From: Deltaproteobacteria bacterium HGW-Deltaproteobacteria-4
GTDB taxonomy: Bacteria; Desulfobacterota; Desulfuromonadia; Desulfuromonadales; UBA2197
Direction: 5' to 3'
Length of the DNA: 43,279 bases
Assembly: GCA_002841765.1 (NCBI GenBank)
Contig: PHAV01000021.1
Coordinates: 1-43,279, forward strand
Below are positions 16,807-25,786 of this stretch, one piece after another. How positions within the stretch are numbered: position 1 is the first letter of the stretch; each line of letters starts with the position of its first letter. The notes beneath the pieces are model-generated. The model ran no database searches, was not told the origin of the DNA, and saw only the letters and a program-made list of their open reading frames with translations. The position numbers and the translations under genes were made by a program.

Positions 16807-18585
16807 CTACTCAATAGCCATGAACGGACAGGCATCGTAACAGGTTGTGCACCGTGTGCATTTATCAAGATCGATCACTGCCAGCTGCCCTTTTTCCCAG
16901 GTGATGGCATCCACCGGGCAGGCTCTTTTACACATACCGCACTTTTTACAGTTATCCATGACCGAAAATTTGAGCAACGGCTTACAGACATGGGACGGGC
17001 AGTATTTGTCTTTAATATGCGCTTCATACTCATCACGGAAATAACGGATGGTCGACATAACCGGATTCGGGGCGGTCTGTCCGAGACCACAGAGTGAACT
17101 CTTCTTGATATCGACGGCCATATCGAGCAGCAGCTCAATATCCCCTTCACGCCCTTCTCCGGCGCAGATCCGCTCAAGGATTTCGAGCATGATCTTCAGA
17201 CCAATCCGACAGGGAATACACTTGCCACAAGATTCAACACGGGTAAAGTTCAGGAAGAAGCGCGCGACGTCGACCATGCAAGTCGTTTCGTCCATAACCA
17301 CCAGACCGCCGGACCCCATCATCGCTCCGGCCTTGATCAGTGAGTCATAATCGACCTGCGCTTCCAGGGCATCAGCAGGGAGACAGCCACCAGAAGGACC
17401 ACCGGCCTGTACTGCTTTGAACTTGCGGTTCTTATCGATACCACCGCAAACGTCGTAGATAACCTCGCGCACAGTCGTTCCCGCGGGGACCTCGACAAGA
17501 CCGGTATGTTTTACCTTTCCTGTCAAAGCAAAGATTTTGGTCCCCTTGGTCCCTTCGGTTCCGATCGAGGCATACCATTCTGCACTGTTATAAAAGATGT
17601 AGGAAATGTTGGCGAATGTTTCAACGTTGTTAATGTTGGTCGGTTTCCCCCACAAGCCGCGCACGGCTGGGAATGGAGGGCGGGGACGGGACATACCGCG
17701 CTGACCTTCGATGGAGGCCATCAATGCCGTCTCTTCACCGCAGACAAAGGCACCGGCGCCGGCCTTGATCTTCAGATCAAACTTAAAGCCAAGCCCCATG
17801 CAGTCTTTACCGAGAATTCCCTTTTCATAGCAGGTGTCGATCGCTTTTTGCAGCCGCTTGATTGCCAGGGGATATTCGGCACGGACATAAACGTAACCGT
17901 ATGTACAACCGATGGCATAAGCACCGATCATCATCCCTTCGATCAAACCGTACGGGTCGCCTTCGAGGACCGAACGATCCATAAAGGCCCCGGGATCGCC
18001 CTCGTCCGCATTACAGATGAGATATTTCAGGTTACCGGGAGTCGCCTTGCAGAAAGACCATTTCATTCCGGTCGGGAAACCGCCGCCCCCACGACCACGA
18101 AGTCCAGATTTCTTGACCTCCTCGATAACTTCTTCCGGTTTCATCGTCACTGCTTTACGTATACCGTTAAAGCCTTGATGCTCAATAAAATCGTCAAAAC
18201 TTTCGGCATCGATCGTCCCGCAACGGGAGAAGACAATGCGCTGCTGCTTGGCAAGAAAATCCGTATAGTACTTACCGGCGACCTTCTTTACAACCGGGTT
18301 GCCGGCAAGGATATGTTCCTCAACCAATTGCGGCACCATGTCGGAGGTCACAAAATCATAGGTCACCGCTCCCTGCCCAGGGATGACGATATCGACCAGG
18401 ACGTCGTTGGCACAAAGGCCACGACAGCCGGTACGTTTGACATCACAACGCTTGCCAACTTTGGCTTCAACGCCATGCTTTGCGAATTCGGCCTCAAAGG
18501 CCGCAGCGACTTCGAGGGAACCGGAAGCGATCCCGCCGGTTCCGGTACAGATTTGTACTTGAATTTGTTCTGAAGGTGCGGCCAT
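16807..18585 (-). CDS. nuoF: NADH-quinone oxidoreductase subunit F with N- and C-terminal extra domains
   Basis: 592 residues from ATG 18585, chosen because GGAG lies nine bases before it; an upstream in-frame ATG at 18642 overlaps nuoE but lacks a good ribosome site. The core binds NADH and FMN (GLRGRGGGGFPTG at 161-173) and the N3 4Fe-4S cluster (Cys453/456/459/499). Residues 1-105 form a thioredoxin-like ferredoxin domain with Cys13, 47, 54 and 58. Residues 541-592 add two CxxCxxCxxxCP motifs (546/549/552/556 and 576/579/582/586). This layout is larger than E. coli NuoF (about 445 residues) and resembles HndC/HydB-type subunits. It may allow contact with a ferredoxin-type partner, which is inference. 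Confidence 0.95.
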   Translation of the reverse strand: MAAPSEQIQVQICTGTGGIASGSLEVAAAFEAEFAKHGVEAKVGKRCDVKRTGCRGLCANDVLVDIVIPGQGAVTYDFVTSDMVPQLVEEHILAGNPVVKKVAGKYYTDFLAKQQRIVFSRCGTIDAESFDDFIEHQGFNGIRKAVTMKPEEVIEEVKKSGLRGRGGGGFPTGMKWSFCKATPGNLKYLICNADEGDPGAFMDRSVLEGDPYGLIEGMMIGAYAIGCTYGYVYVRAEYPLAIKRLQKAIDTCYEKGILGKDCMGLGFKFDLKIKAGAGAFVCGEETALMASIEGQRGMSRPRPPFPAVRGLWGKPTNINNVETFANISYIFYNSAEWYASIGTEGTKGTKIFALTGKVKHTGLVEVPAGTTVREVIYDVCGGIDKNRKFKAVQAGGPSGGCLPADALEAQVDYDSLIKAGAMMGSGGLVVMDETTCMVDVARFFLNFTRVESCGKCIPCRIGLKIMLEILERICAGEGREGDIELLLDMAVDIKKSSLCGLGQTAPNPVMSTIRYFRDEYEAHIKDKYCPSHVCKPLLKFSVMDNCKKCGMCKRACPVDAITWEKGQLAVIDLDKCTRCTTCYDACPFMAIE

Positions 18586-18634
18586 CTCGTCTATCTCCGC
18601 TACAGGTTTGGGTAGTGGTTCGTTCCCGTCGTGC

Positions 18635-19135
18635 CTAGTCATTCGCCAGGTATTTATCGATGACTTCGTTCATCTTCTGCACATTCAGGCTGCCATAAGT
18701 GGCATCATTGACCATGATGACCGGAGCCATGCCGCATGCACCGATGCAGGCCACGTACTCGGCGGTGAACTTGAGATCTGCTGTCGTCTCGGCGTGGCCG
18801 ATCCCGAGTCGCTCGGTGACAACATCTCCAATACGGTTGGCGCCCCTGACATGGCAAGCAGTCCCTTTGCAGACGCGAATAATATATTTACCGCGCGGCT
18901 CCAGGTGAAACTGAGCATAAAATGTCAGAACCCCGTAAATCTGGCTGGGATAAACATTAAGGCGCTCGGCAACGAGATCGACACACGGTTCGGGAATGTA
19001 GCCGTAATGCTCTTGAATCGCCTGTAAAACCGGCATTAAAGCACCCTGCATAAACTCGTAGTGATCGAGAATTTCATTCGCACCAGCGAGATCTATTTCT
19101 AGTTCCTGCTCTTGTTGTTCCGCAACATTACTCAT
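18635..19135 (-). CDS. nuoE: NADH-quinone oxidoreductase subunit E
   Basis: 166 residues with a thioredoxin-like 2Fe-2S fold. The N1a ligands are visible as Cys89 and Cys94 (CKGTACHVRG) and Cys130 and Cys134 (CIGACGMAPV). NuoE pairs with NuoF in the NADH-oxidising tip of complex I. AAAGAGG lies before the ATG at 19135. Its acidic N-terminus (EQQEQELEIDLAG) is variable in the family. It is retained as a separate gene although NuoF also carries an N-terminal domain of the same fold class. Confidence 0.96.
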   Translation of the reverse strand: MSNVAEQQEQELEIDLAGANEILDHYEFMQGALMPVLQAIQEHYGYIPEPCVDLVAERLNVYPSQIYGVLTFYAQFHLEPRGKYIIRVCKGTACHVRGANRIGDVVTERLGIGHAETTADLKFTAEYVACIGACGMAPVIMVNDATYGSLNVQKMNEVIDKYLAND

Positions 19136-19159
19136 AAGAGCCCTCTTTAACGCCGGGAT

Positions 19160-20338
19160 TTAGCGGTCAATTTCACCAAGGACGATATCGAGTGTTCCGA
19201 TAATCGCAACAACGTCAGCAATCAAGCGTCCCTGCACCATCTGCGGCAAGGCCTGAAGATTGACAAAGGAAGCCGGGCGGACCTTCATCCGATAGGGATT
19301 ACTTGAACCGTCCGAGACAAGATAAAAACCGACCTCACCCTTTGGGTTTTCAACACCCTGATAAATTTCGCCGGCTTCAGGTTTCGGACCTTCACTGATG
19401 ATCTTGAACTGATGGATCAGGCCTTCGATGGTATTGACGACGTCTTTTTTCGGCGGGAGACAGATCTTCGGACAGTCAGCCATAATTGGTCCGGCTTGCA
19501 AGCGATCGAGCGCCTGGCGAATAATCTTGACCGATTCACGCATCTCATCAAGACGGACACGGTAACGCGCCCAGGTATCGCACCCCTGCTCTACACAGAC
19601 CTTGAAGTCATAATTTTCATAGCCACTATAGGGATTGTCACGCCGCAAATCCCAATCGACACCGGAACCACGAAGAGACGGTCCACTCAAGCCGATATCA
19701 ATGGCAGCCTCAGCATCGATGACACCGACACCCTGGATACGCTTCTGCCAAATTATATTGCCGGTGAGAAGACCTTCGTAGGTATCAATATGACCGGGCA
19801 TAACATCGATGAAGTGGCGTACGTCTTTTTCAAAACCGTCCGGGAGGTCGGCAGAGAGTCCGCCGACACGAAAATAATTGGATGTCATACGGGCCCCGGA
19901 GAGCTTTTCGTACATATCCATGATCATTTCGCGTTCGCGAAAACAGTAGATAAAGACCGTCATAGCACCAATATCAAGGGCATGACAGGCAAGCCAGACG
20001 AGGTGGCTCTTCAGGCGGGTGATTTCCGCCATCATGACGCGAACCGTCTGTGCACGCTCCGGAATCATATCGGTAATACCGAAGAGCTTCTCGACCGCCA
20101 GCACATAACCAAGATTGTTATGCATCGGCGCCAGGTAATCGAGACGGTCAGTCAGGGGAAGCACCTGATGATATGTCCGGTTTTCAGAAAGTTTTTCTAC
20201 ACCGCGGTGCAAAAAACCGATATGTGGTGTTGCCTTGATAACAGTTTCGCCGTCAAGTTCAAGAATCAGCTGCAAAACTCCGTGTGTGGAGGGGTGCTGC
20301 GGACCCATGTTAACTGTCATGGTTTCGGTCGATGCCAT
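19160..20338 (-). CDS. nuoD: NADH-quinone oxidoreductase subunit D
   Basis: 392 residues, the usual length for an unfused NuoD, related to the large subunit of NiFe hydrogenases but without metal. The conserved quinone-cavity loop HPSTHG is at residues 15-20. Other blocks are PHIGFLHRGVEKL, DRLDYLAPMHNN, and SFVNLQALPQMVQGRLIADVVAIIGTLDIVLGEIDR read in part. With NuoB it forms the quinone reduction site. GAAGAGG precedes the start. NuoC and NuoD are separate here, unlike the fused NuoCD of E. coli. Confidence 0.97.
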   Translation of the reverse strand: MASTETMTVNMGPQHPSTHGVLQLILELDGETVIKATPHIGFLHRGVEKLSENRTYHQVLPLTDRLDYLAPMHNNLGYVLAVEKLFGITDMIPERAQTVRVMMAEITRLKSHLVWLACHALDIGAMTVFIYCFREREMIMDMYEKLSGARMTSNYFRVGGLSADLPDGFEKDVRHFIDVMPGHIDTYEGLLTGNIIWQKRIQGVGVIDAEAAIDIGLSGPSLRGSGVDWDLRRDNPYSGYENYDFKVCVEQGCDTWARYRVRLDEMRESVKIIRQALDRLQAGPIMADCPKICLPPKKDVVNTIEGLIHQFKIISEGPKPEAGEIYQGVENPKGEVGFYLVSDGSSNPYRMKVRPASFVNLQALPQMVQGRLIADVVAIIGTLDIVLGEIDR

Positions 20339-20379
20339 CGCTTGCCTCTTCAGTCTAAATTAGATCTGCGGAAGATTGA

Positions 20380-20865
20380 TCAGGAGAGCCCGCCCTGATA
20401 GAGCGCGCGGCCAGGACCCTGAACCGGATAATCTTTGCGTAACGGATGCCCTACCCAATCTGCGGGCATAAGAATACGACGGAGATCAGGATGATTATTA
20501 AAAGAAATACCCATCAAATCCCAGCACTCACGCTCATGCCAGTTTGCCGTCCCCCAGACTGATGTGACCGAATCGACCGTCGCATCTTTCTCGGCAACAG
20601 CAACCTTCAAGCGCAGACGCTCATGGGTCGTGATATTGTAAAGATTGTAGACAACCATGAACCGGTCATCCTTCTTGCCAAGATAGTCAACACCACAAAG
20701 ATCGCACAAAAAGTTGAAACCTTCGCTTGTCTTCAGGTAAAGACAGATGGCAACGATCTGCTCTTTCTTGACGATGACCGTTGTTTCTCCACGGAACCCA
20801 AGAACTTCAAGTACCGAAGAAGAAAACTTTCCTTTTAAATTTTCGACAATAGCTTCTACGCTCAT
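20380..20865 (-). CDS. nuoC: NADH-quinone oxidoreductase subunit C
   Basis: 161 residues. The family signature is in the C-terminal half: NWHERECWDLMGISFNNHP followed by LRRILMPADWVGHPLRKDYP. NuoC is a peripheral-arm subunit without cofactors that packs against NuoD and NuoI. AAGGA lies before the ATG at 20865. It is separated from nuoB by 42 bases and from nuoD by 41 bases. Confidence 0.96.
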   Translation of the reverse strand: MSVEAIVENLKGKFSSSVLEVLGFRGETTVIVKKEQIVAICLYLKTSEGFNFLCDLCGVDYLGKKDDRFMVVYNLYNITTHERLRLKVAVAEKDATVDSVTSVWGTANWHERECWDLMGISFNNHPDLRRILMPADWVGHPLRKDYPVQGPGRALYQGGLS

Positions 20866-20907
20866 CTGCTTGTCCTTATCGTCACTAAAGTTGCCACAAC
20901 GAACCGA

Positions 20908-21414
20908 TCATGCGTCATTAATGACTTCGCCGATTCCGATGGCTGCACCAAAGGAGTTACGCTCGCGCATAATTTTCTCCTGCAACTTGATAAGCCCATA
21001 CAACAGGCCTTCAGGGCGCGGCGGACATCCGGGGATATAAACATCGACCGGAAGATATTCATCAATACCCTGCACAACACTATAGGTGTCAAATACGCCA
21101 CCGGAACAAGCACAGGCGCCCATGGCAACGACATACTTCGGCTCAGGCATCTGCTCATAGACAGTCAGGATAACCGGCAACATCTTCCTGGTAACTGTAC
21201 CGGCAATAATTATGCAGTCCGCCTGCCGGGGAGATGCACGAAAAATAATCCCGAAACGGTCAAGATCGAAACGTGCAGCACCCGTCGACATCATCTCAAT
21301 GGCACAACAGGCCAAACCAAAGGTCATCGGCCAAAGGGAACGGGATCTGGACCAGTTGACCACCTTGTCCAGAGAGGTCGTAATGACGTTATCGCCCAGC
21401 GTTTCTACTCCCAT
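20908..21414 (-). CDS. nuoB: NADH-quinone oxidoreductase subunit B
   Basis: 168 residues. NuoB carries N2, the terminal 4Fe-4S cluster that reduces quinone. The ligands are visible: adjacent Cys36-Cys37 in [10 protein letters not shown], Cys101 in MGACACSGG, and Cys130 in [10 protein letters not shown]. Other conserved parts are [14 protein letters not shown] and [14 protein letters not shown]. The start overlaps the end of nuoA by ten bases, and its ribosome site (AAGGAG) lies inside nuoA, indicating coupled translation. Confidence 0.97.
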   Translation of the reverse strand: MGVETLGDNVITTSLDKVVNWSRSRSLWPMTFGLACCAIEMMSTGAARFDLDRFGIIFRASPRQADCIIIAGTVTRKMLPVILTVYEQMPEPKYVVAMGACACSGGVFDTYSVVQGIDEYLPVDVYIPGCPPRPEGLLYGLIKLQEKIMRERNSFGAAIGIGEVINDA

Positions 21415-21761
21415 TCGAGCGCTCCTTTTCTCCAGACATAAGCATAACCGACTACAAGAATGGCAATAAAGACGCCCATCTCAGCAAAACCGAACATCCC
21501 CAACTCCCTGAAGACAACAGCCCAGGGATACATAAAGACCGTCTCAATATCAAAGACAATAAAGAGCATGGCAATAATATAAAACTTGATCGGGAAACGT
21601 TCACGAGCCGTACCGACCGGCGGCATACCGCACTCATACGGTGCCAACTTGACCGCGGACGGCTTCTTCATGCCGATGAGCCCCGAAAAGACCAGCGACC
21701 CCAGCGCAAAAGCCATAGAGATACCGAGCAACACTAGTATCGGTAGATAAGTATCCAACAT
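21405..21761 (-). CDS. nuoA: NADH-quinone oxidoreductase subunit A
   Basis: 118 residues with three membrane helices. The conserved YECGMPP segment (residues 42-48 region) and the [13 protein letters not shown] helix identify NuoA, which with NuoJ and NuoH lies near the quinone chamber. CAGGAGG precedes the ATG at 21761. It is the first gene of the 14-gene nuo operon, with a candidate promoter ~100 bases upstream and a hairpin in the leader. Confidence 0.97.
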   Translation of the reverse strand: MLDTYLPILVLLGISMAFALGSLVFSGLIGMKKPSAVKLAPYECGMPPVGTARERFPIKFYIIAMLFIVFDIETVFMYPWAVVFRELGMFGFAEMGVFIAILVVGYAYVWRKGALEWE

Positions 21762-21801
21762 GCGATCTTAGTCCTCCTGGATTATTTATATCGCAGCGGT
21801 C

Positions 21802-21831
21802 GTCAGCACGAGAACAAAACTCCGTGCTGAC
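21802..21831 (-). promoter_or_regulatory. Hairpin in the nuoA leader
   Basis: A perfect 9-bp inverted repeat, GTCAGCACG / CGTGCTGAC, with a 12-base loop. It lies between the candidate nuo promoter and the nuoA ribosome site, so it would be transcribed in the 5' leader. There is no T-run after it, so it is not a plain terminator. It could be a leader structure or a protein operator. Confidence 0.5.
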
Positions 21832-21863
21832 ACCGCACCTCTGCCGGCGGCTTTGGCGGAGCA

Positions 21864-21892
21864 AAGTTAGGATAATTCATCCTTGAAGTCAA
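21864..21892 (-). promoter_or_regulatory. Candidate sigma70 promoter of the nuo operon
   Basis: On the minus strand, TTGACT (21892-21887) and TAACTT (21869-21864) are 17 bases apart. The -35 is strong and the -10 weak. The predicted start, about 95 bases before nuoA, leaves a leader containing the 9-bp hairpin. Confidence 0.5.
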
Positions 21893-22085
21893 GGAAAAAA
21901 TGCCATCCATCCAACCTTGATTTAACCTGTATTTACATATAGTTATCAACGCATATCGGGTGATTTGTTTTTTTTAAATCATTAAAGCTAATCCCGCTGA
22001 GTCTGAATTGGACCTATCCACACTTGACGGCGTGCTTGTTAAGGTACCGCTGAATCCATTCAAGTTACACAACAGGAAGAACTCC

Positions 22086-22112
22086 TTGACAGCACACTGA
22101 CTGCATGCTAAT
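22086..22112 (+). promoter_or_regulatory. Candidate promoter of hemL
   Basis: A perfect TTGACA (22086-22091) is followed after 15 bases by GCTAAT (22107-22112), which matches the -10 consensus at four of six positions. The spacer is short. It lies about 55 bases before the hemL ATG. Confidence 0.4.
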
Positions 22113-22168
22113 CAAAACTTTCCTCACGGCGACTCCGGCCTTAACTTCAACCCGAAACAGGGGGTCAC

Positions 22169-23452
22169 ATGATTCACAATCAATCATCCCGATGCTTTGC
22201 AGAAGCCAACCAGATTATCCCCGGCGGTGTCAACAGCCCGGTCCGCGCCTTTCGCTCGGTCGGTTGCGAGCCGATCTTCATCGAACGCGCAGCCGGCTCA
22301 AAAATCTATGATATTGACGGCAATGCTTATATTGATTACGTCGGCTCCTGGGGGCCGATGATCCTCGGCCATTGCCACCCGCAGGTTGTCAGCGCCATCG
22401 AAAAGGCGGCGCGCAACGGCGCTTCTTTCGGCGCACCGACCAAGCTTGAAATCGAACTGGCCGAGATGGTCTGCGAGGCCTACCCGAATATCGAGATGGT
22501 GCGCATGGTTTCGTCCGGCACCGAAGCGACGATGAGCGCCATCCGTCTGGCGCGCGGCTACACCGGGCGGGATAAAATCCTCAAATTCGACGGCTGCTAC
22601 CATGGCCATGCCGATTCCCTCCTGGTCAAGGCCGGCTCCGGCGCTGCCACGTTCGGGGTTCCGACCTCCCTCGGGGTTCCGGTTGACCTCGCCAAACACA
22701 CCCTCACCGCTACCTATAATGATCTTGAAGAGACCCGCAACCTAGTTCGGGTCAATTCCGGTCAGATCGCCGCCATTATTGTTGAGCCGATCGCCGGAAA
22801 TATGGGCTGCGTCGCCCCCCGCCCTGGTTTCCTTGAAGGATTGCGGCAACTCTGTAACGAAGAGGGGATCGTCCTGATCATCGACGAAGTTATGACCGGC
22901 TTCCGCGTCGCCTTTGGCGGCGCCCAGGAACGCTTCAAGGTTCAGGGTGACCTCGTTTGTCTCGGCAAGATCATCGGCGGCGGACTCCCGGTCGGTGCCT
23001 TTGGCGGCAAACGCGAGATCATGGAGAAACTCTCCCCCCTCGGCGGCGTTTATCAGGCCGGCACCCTCTCAGGCAACCCCCTGGCGATGAGCGCAGGGAT
23101 AGCCACCCTGAAGCTCCTCAAGGAGCCCGGTTTCTACAACCTTATCGAAGAGAAGAGCGACTATCTGGAAAAGGGACTGTTAGACGCTGCCAAGGAATCA
23201 CCGATTCCGACCTGCTGGAACCGGGTCGGCGGCATGTTCTGCTCCTTCTTCACCGCAGGCCCCGTCACCAACTTCACTGAAGCGTTAAAGAGCGACACTG
23301 TCGCTTTCGGCAAGTTTTTCCGCTCCATGCTCGATCAGGGGATCAACCTCGCCCCGAGTCAATTTGAAGCCGGCTTCATGAGTGCCGCACACAGTCAGGA
23401 TGATCTTGATCAGACCATCGCTGCAGCTCGCAAGGCCTACAAGTCCCTGTAA
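22169..23452 (+). CDS. hemL: Glutamate-1-semialdehyde 2,1-aminomutase
   Basis: 427 residues, the normal length. It converts glutamate-1-semialdehyde to 5-aminolevulinate, the last step of the C5 route from Glu-tRNA to heme. Hallmarks are [46 protein letters not shown], the PLP-contacting Asp239 in [10 protein letters not shown], and the Schiff-base Lys267 in [19 protein letters not shown] lies close before the ATG. It is transcribed away from nuo and converges on glnS, with a strong hairpin between them. Confidence 0.98.
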   Translation: MIHNQSSRCFAEANQIIPGGVNSPVRAFRSVGCEPIFIERAAGSKIYDIDGNAYIDYVGSWGPMILGHCHPQVVSAIEKAARNGASFGAPTKLEIELAEMVCEAYPNIEMVRMVSSGTEATMSAIRLARGYTGRDKILKFDGCYHGHADSLLVKAGSGAATFGVPTSLGVPVDLAKHTLTATYNDLEETRNLVRVNSGQIAAIIVEPIAGNMGCVAPRPGFLEGLRQLCNEEGIVLIIDEVMTGFRVAFGGAQERFKVQGDLVCLGKIIGGGLPVGAFGGKREIMEKLSPLGGVYQAGTLSGNPLAMSAGIATLKLLKEPGFYNLIEEKSDYLEKGLLDAAKESPIPTCWNRVGGMFCSFFTAGPVTNFTEALKSDTVAFGKFFRSMLDQGINLAPSQFEAGFMSAAHSQDDLDQTIAAARKAYKSL

Positions 23453-23470
23453 CCGCAGCTTGTCTGATGA

Positions 23471-23514
23471 GAACGACGAAAGGCCCCGGTATTTGCCGGA
23501 GCCTTTCGTCGTTC
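23471..23514. terminator. Bidirectional hairpin between convergent hemL and glnS
   Basis: A perfect 14-bp stem (GAACGACGAAAGGC / GCCTTTCGTCGTTC) extended by further GC pairs encloses a short loop. It sits 19 bases after the hemL stop and 24 bases from the glnS stop, so it can end transcripts from both sides. T-tracts are short, but the stem is very stable. Confidence 0.75.
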
Positions 23515-23537
23515 AGAGTCGCTAAGGCTAAGAGCTG

Positions 23538-25220
23538 TTAAACGCTCTTGCTCCACGAATCGCGCAGGGTAGCAATACGATTAAAGACCGGCACGCCGCT
23601 TGCCGACACTGCCGCATCAAGACAAAAATAGCCCTGGCGTTCAAACTGGTAGCGGATCAGCGGATCAGCTGTGGCCAGCCCCGGCTCACAGCGGCAGTCG
23701 CGCAGGATCTCCACTGAATGGGGATTGATCTGCTGCAGATAATCGACCTCTTTGCCGACGCCCGGCTGCGGTACACTGAAGAGGCGATCGTAAAGACGCA
23801 CCTCGGCCGCAGCACTGTCGCGGGCCGAGACCCAGTGAATCGTCCCCTTGACCTTGCGCCCGTCCGGCGAAGAGCCACCGCGACTGGCAGAATCATAACT
23901 GCAGCGCAGCTCGACGATAGCGCCGCTGGCCGGATCGTGCACCACCCCGGTGCAGGTGATAAAGTAAGCGTTACGCAGCCGTACCTCTTTCCCCGGCGCC
24001 AGCCGGAAGAAGCCTTTCGGCGGCACTTCGGCAAAGTCGTCCTGCTCGATATAAATCTCGCGGCCAAAGGGGACGGTACGGACACCGAAGTCAGGATTGG
24101 CCGGATGATTGGCCACCTCCATCAGCTCAACCTCCCCTTCCGGATAATTCTCGATCACCACCTTGAGGGGACGCAGCACTACCATGACCCGCGGCGCGCT
24201 GTCGTTGAGCTCCTCGCGCACACAATCTTCCAGAACACTCATATCGATCCAGTTATCATTCCGGCCGACACCGATACGCTCGCAGAAGGTGCGGATCGCT
24301 GCTGGTGGATAACCGCGCCGCCGTAGTCCCGACAGGGTCGGCAGGCGCGGATCATCCCAGCCGGCGACATGACCGTCACTGACGAGTTCAAGGAGCTTGC
24401 GCTTACTCATCACCGTATAGGTCAGGTTGAGGCGGGCAAACTCGTACTGACGCGGGCGCGCCGGCAGAGTGAGATTATCGATGACCCAATCGTAAAGGGG
24501 ACGGTGGTCCTCGAATTCAAGGGTGCAGATCGAGTGGGTCACCCCTTCGAGGGCATCCGAGATCGGGTGGGCAAAGTCGTACATCGGATAGATGCACCAG
24601 GCAGCGCCGGTACGATGATGTTCGGTCTGCTTGATACGGTACAGGGCGGGATCACGCAGGTTGATATTCGGCGCCGCCATATCGATTTTAGCGCGGAGGA
24701 TATGAGTGCCATCGGCAAATTCACCGGACCGCATGCGACGAAAGAGGTCGAAACTTTCAGCACTGCTCCGCTCGCGGTAGGGGCTGGCCACCCCGGGTTC
24801 GGTGAGGGTGCCGCGCCGCTGCCGCATCTCCTCGGCGCTCTGGCTGTCGACATAAGCCTTGCCGGCGTTGATCAGCGCCTCAGCACACTGATAAAACGTT
24901 TCGTAATAGTCAGAAGCGTAATAAAGGTGCTCCCCCCAATCGAAACCGAGCCAGGCGACATCGCGCTTGATCGACTCTTCATATTCGACCTCTTCTTTGG
25001 CCGGATTGGTGTCATCAAAACGGAGATGACAGCAGCCGGCAAAATCTCGGGCGAGGCCGAAGTTCAGACAGATCGACTTGGCGTGGCCGATGTGGAGATA
25101 GCCGTTCGGTTCCGGCGGAAAGCGGGTGACGATGGAGCGATGCCGCCCCTCTTTGAGATCGGCGCTGATAATATTGCGGATAAAGTTGCTCGGCGTACTT
25201 TCGGTAACCTGATCATCCAT
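23538..25220 (-). CDS. glnS: Glutaminyl-tRNA synthetase
   Basis: 560 residues, a class I synthetase. The HIGH motif is at residues 43-46 ([15 protein letters not shown]) and the KMSKS-type motif is VMSKRK at 270-275. The catalytic core is followed by the two beta-barrel anticodon-binding domains (from ~345), ending [20 protein letters not shown] read in part. It charges tRNA(Gln) directly with Gln. This matters here because gatCAB lies in the same window, so GatCAB is probably needed mainly for Asn-tRNA. AGGA lies ~11 bases before the ATG, and a good promoter lies ~40 bases upstream. Confidence 0.97.
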   Translation of the reverse strand: MDDQVTESTPSNFIRNIISADLKEGRHRSIVTRFPPEPNGYLHIGHAKSICLNFGLARDFAGCCHLRFDDTNPAKEEVEYEESIKRDVAWLGFDWGEHLYYASDYYETFYQCAEALINAGKAYVDSQSAEEMRQRRGTLTEPGVASPYRERSSAESFDLFRRMRSGEFADGTHILRAKIDMAAPNINLRDPALYRIKQTEHHRTGAAWCIYPMYDFAHPISDALEGVTHSICTLEFEDHRPLYDWVIDNLTLPARPRQYEFARLNLTYTVMSKRKLLELVSDGHVAGWDDPRLPTLSGLRRRGYPPAAIRTFCERIGVGRNDNWIDMSVLEDCVREELNDSAPRVMVVLRPLKVVIENYPEGEVELMEVANHPANPDFGVRTVPFGREIYIEQDDFAEVPPKGFFRLAPGKEVRLRNAYFITCTGVVHDPASGAIVELRCSYDSASRGGSSPDGRKVKGTIHWVSARDSAAAEVRLYDRLFSVPQPGVGKEVDYLQQINPHSVEILRDCRCEPGLATADPLIRYQFERQGYFCLDAAVSASGVPVFNRIATLRDSWSKSV

Positions 25221-25260
25221 AAGCGTGACATCCTGCGCGAGTAGTCAAAAAAGCTGCGGC

Positions 25261-25290
25261 ACTATAGCCAGTTTCTGTAAGTTTTTCCAA
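25261..25290 (-). promoter_or_regulatory. Candidate promoter of glnS
   Basis: On the minus strand, TTGGAA (25290-25285) and TATAGT (25266-25261; 5 of 6 to consensus) are 18 bases apart. The -10 lies about 40 bases before the glnS ATG. Confidence 0.55.
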
Positions 25291-25349
25291 GGAATTAATC
25301 CACTCTTTAGATTGGCGACGAATAACCGACTATTTTAGTTATTTTTCCC

Positions 25350-25377
25350 TTGCACTCCGGAAAAAAAGTGATAATAT
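25350..25377 (+). promoter_or_regulatory. Candidate promoter of the small thioredoxin-fold gene
   Basis: TTGCAC (25350-25355) and TAATAT (25372-25377) are separated by 16 bases and preceded by AT-rich DNA resembling an UP element. It lies ~50 bases before the ATG at 25428. Confidence 0.55.
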
Positions 25378-25427
25378 ACTACTAAATGAATCAGCAATTA
25401 TGCCCGCAGGGTAGAAAGGAGCGAATC

Positions 25428-25703
25428 ATGAAGATCGAAATTCTCGTTAATGCCAAGAGCGTTGAAGCCGGTGACCGGGTATTACAAAACGTCAAAGAGG
25501 CATTGGAGCGGACTGATATCGAAGCGGAAGTTCATATTTATCATGATGCTCACAAAATGATTGATCACCGTGTTTATATTGCTCCGGCCCTGATGATTGA
25601 TGATGCCGTTCGCATCGCTGGACGGATACCGGAAACAAAAGAGATCCTTTCTATCTTTGCCGAACGTCCGCGTTACCACAAACGTTTGAAAAAAGTCGCC
25701 TGA
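25428..25703 (+). CDS. Small cysteine-less thioredoxin-fold protein
   Basis: 91 residues from ATG 25428, preceded by AAAGGAG; an upstream ATG at 25386 lacks a site. The pattern fits a small thioredoxin-like fold: beta strand MKIEILVNA, helix GDRVLQNVKEALERTDI, strand EAEVHIYH, a cis-Pro-type loop IAPALMIDDAVRIAG (Pro53), and helix PETKEILSIF. This resembles the redox-active disulfide protein 2/Thioredoxin_3 group, but where CxxC should be (residues 9-15) the sequence is NAKSVEAG, and the protein has no cysteine at all. It is therefore not a dithiol oxidoreductase and may be a binding or scaffold protein. It is monocistronic, with its own promoter and strong terminator. The family assignment is by pattern only. 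Confidence 0.7.
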   Translation: MKIEILVNAKSVEAGDRVLQNVKEALERTDIEAEVHIYHDAHKMIDHRVYIAPALMIDDAVRIAGRIPETKEILSIFAERPRYHKRLKKVA

Positions 25704-25735
25704 CCCCGACAGGCGAAGCTCAAAATTTAAAGTTT

Positions 25736-25771
25736 GCCGGAAGAGGTCCTCCTGCTCTTCCGGCTTTTTTT
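25736..25771 (+). terminator. Intrinsic terminator after the thioredoxin-fold gene
   Basis: A perfect 10-bp stem GCCGGAAGAG / CTCTTCCGGC with a 9-base loop is followed by seven T. It is a textbook rho-independent terminator 32 bases after the stop codon. Confidence 0.95.
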
Positions 25772-25786
25772 GTCTTTTTTGCTCCC

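Larger units (their letters stand above)
21762..22168. other. Divergent intergenic region between nuoA and hemL
   Basis: A 407-base region with no gene I can support. It holds the candidate nuo promoter and leader hairpin on the minus-strand side, an AT-rich middle (about 21895-21985, including a run of eight or more T), and a candidate hemL promoter at the right. Regulators of both the respiratory operon and heme synthesis could bind here, but I see no recognisable Fnr, Fur or other operator with confidence. Confidence 0.6.

Noticed and set aside
17506-18573. Long plus-strand reading frame of about 355 codons opposite nuoF
   Set aside because: It is a codon-bias shadow: no family features, no ribosome site, and the minus strand carries an unmistakable NuoF with all cofactor ligands.
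21405-21414. Ten-base overlap of nuoA and nuoB as an anomaly
   Set aside because: Short overlaps with the ribosome site inside the upstream gene are ordinary translational coupling in nuo operons.
24369-25244. Long plus-strand frame opposite glnS
   Set aside because: Antisense to the conserved catalytic core of GlnRS; no independent support.
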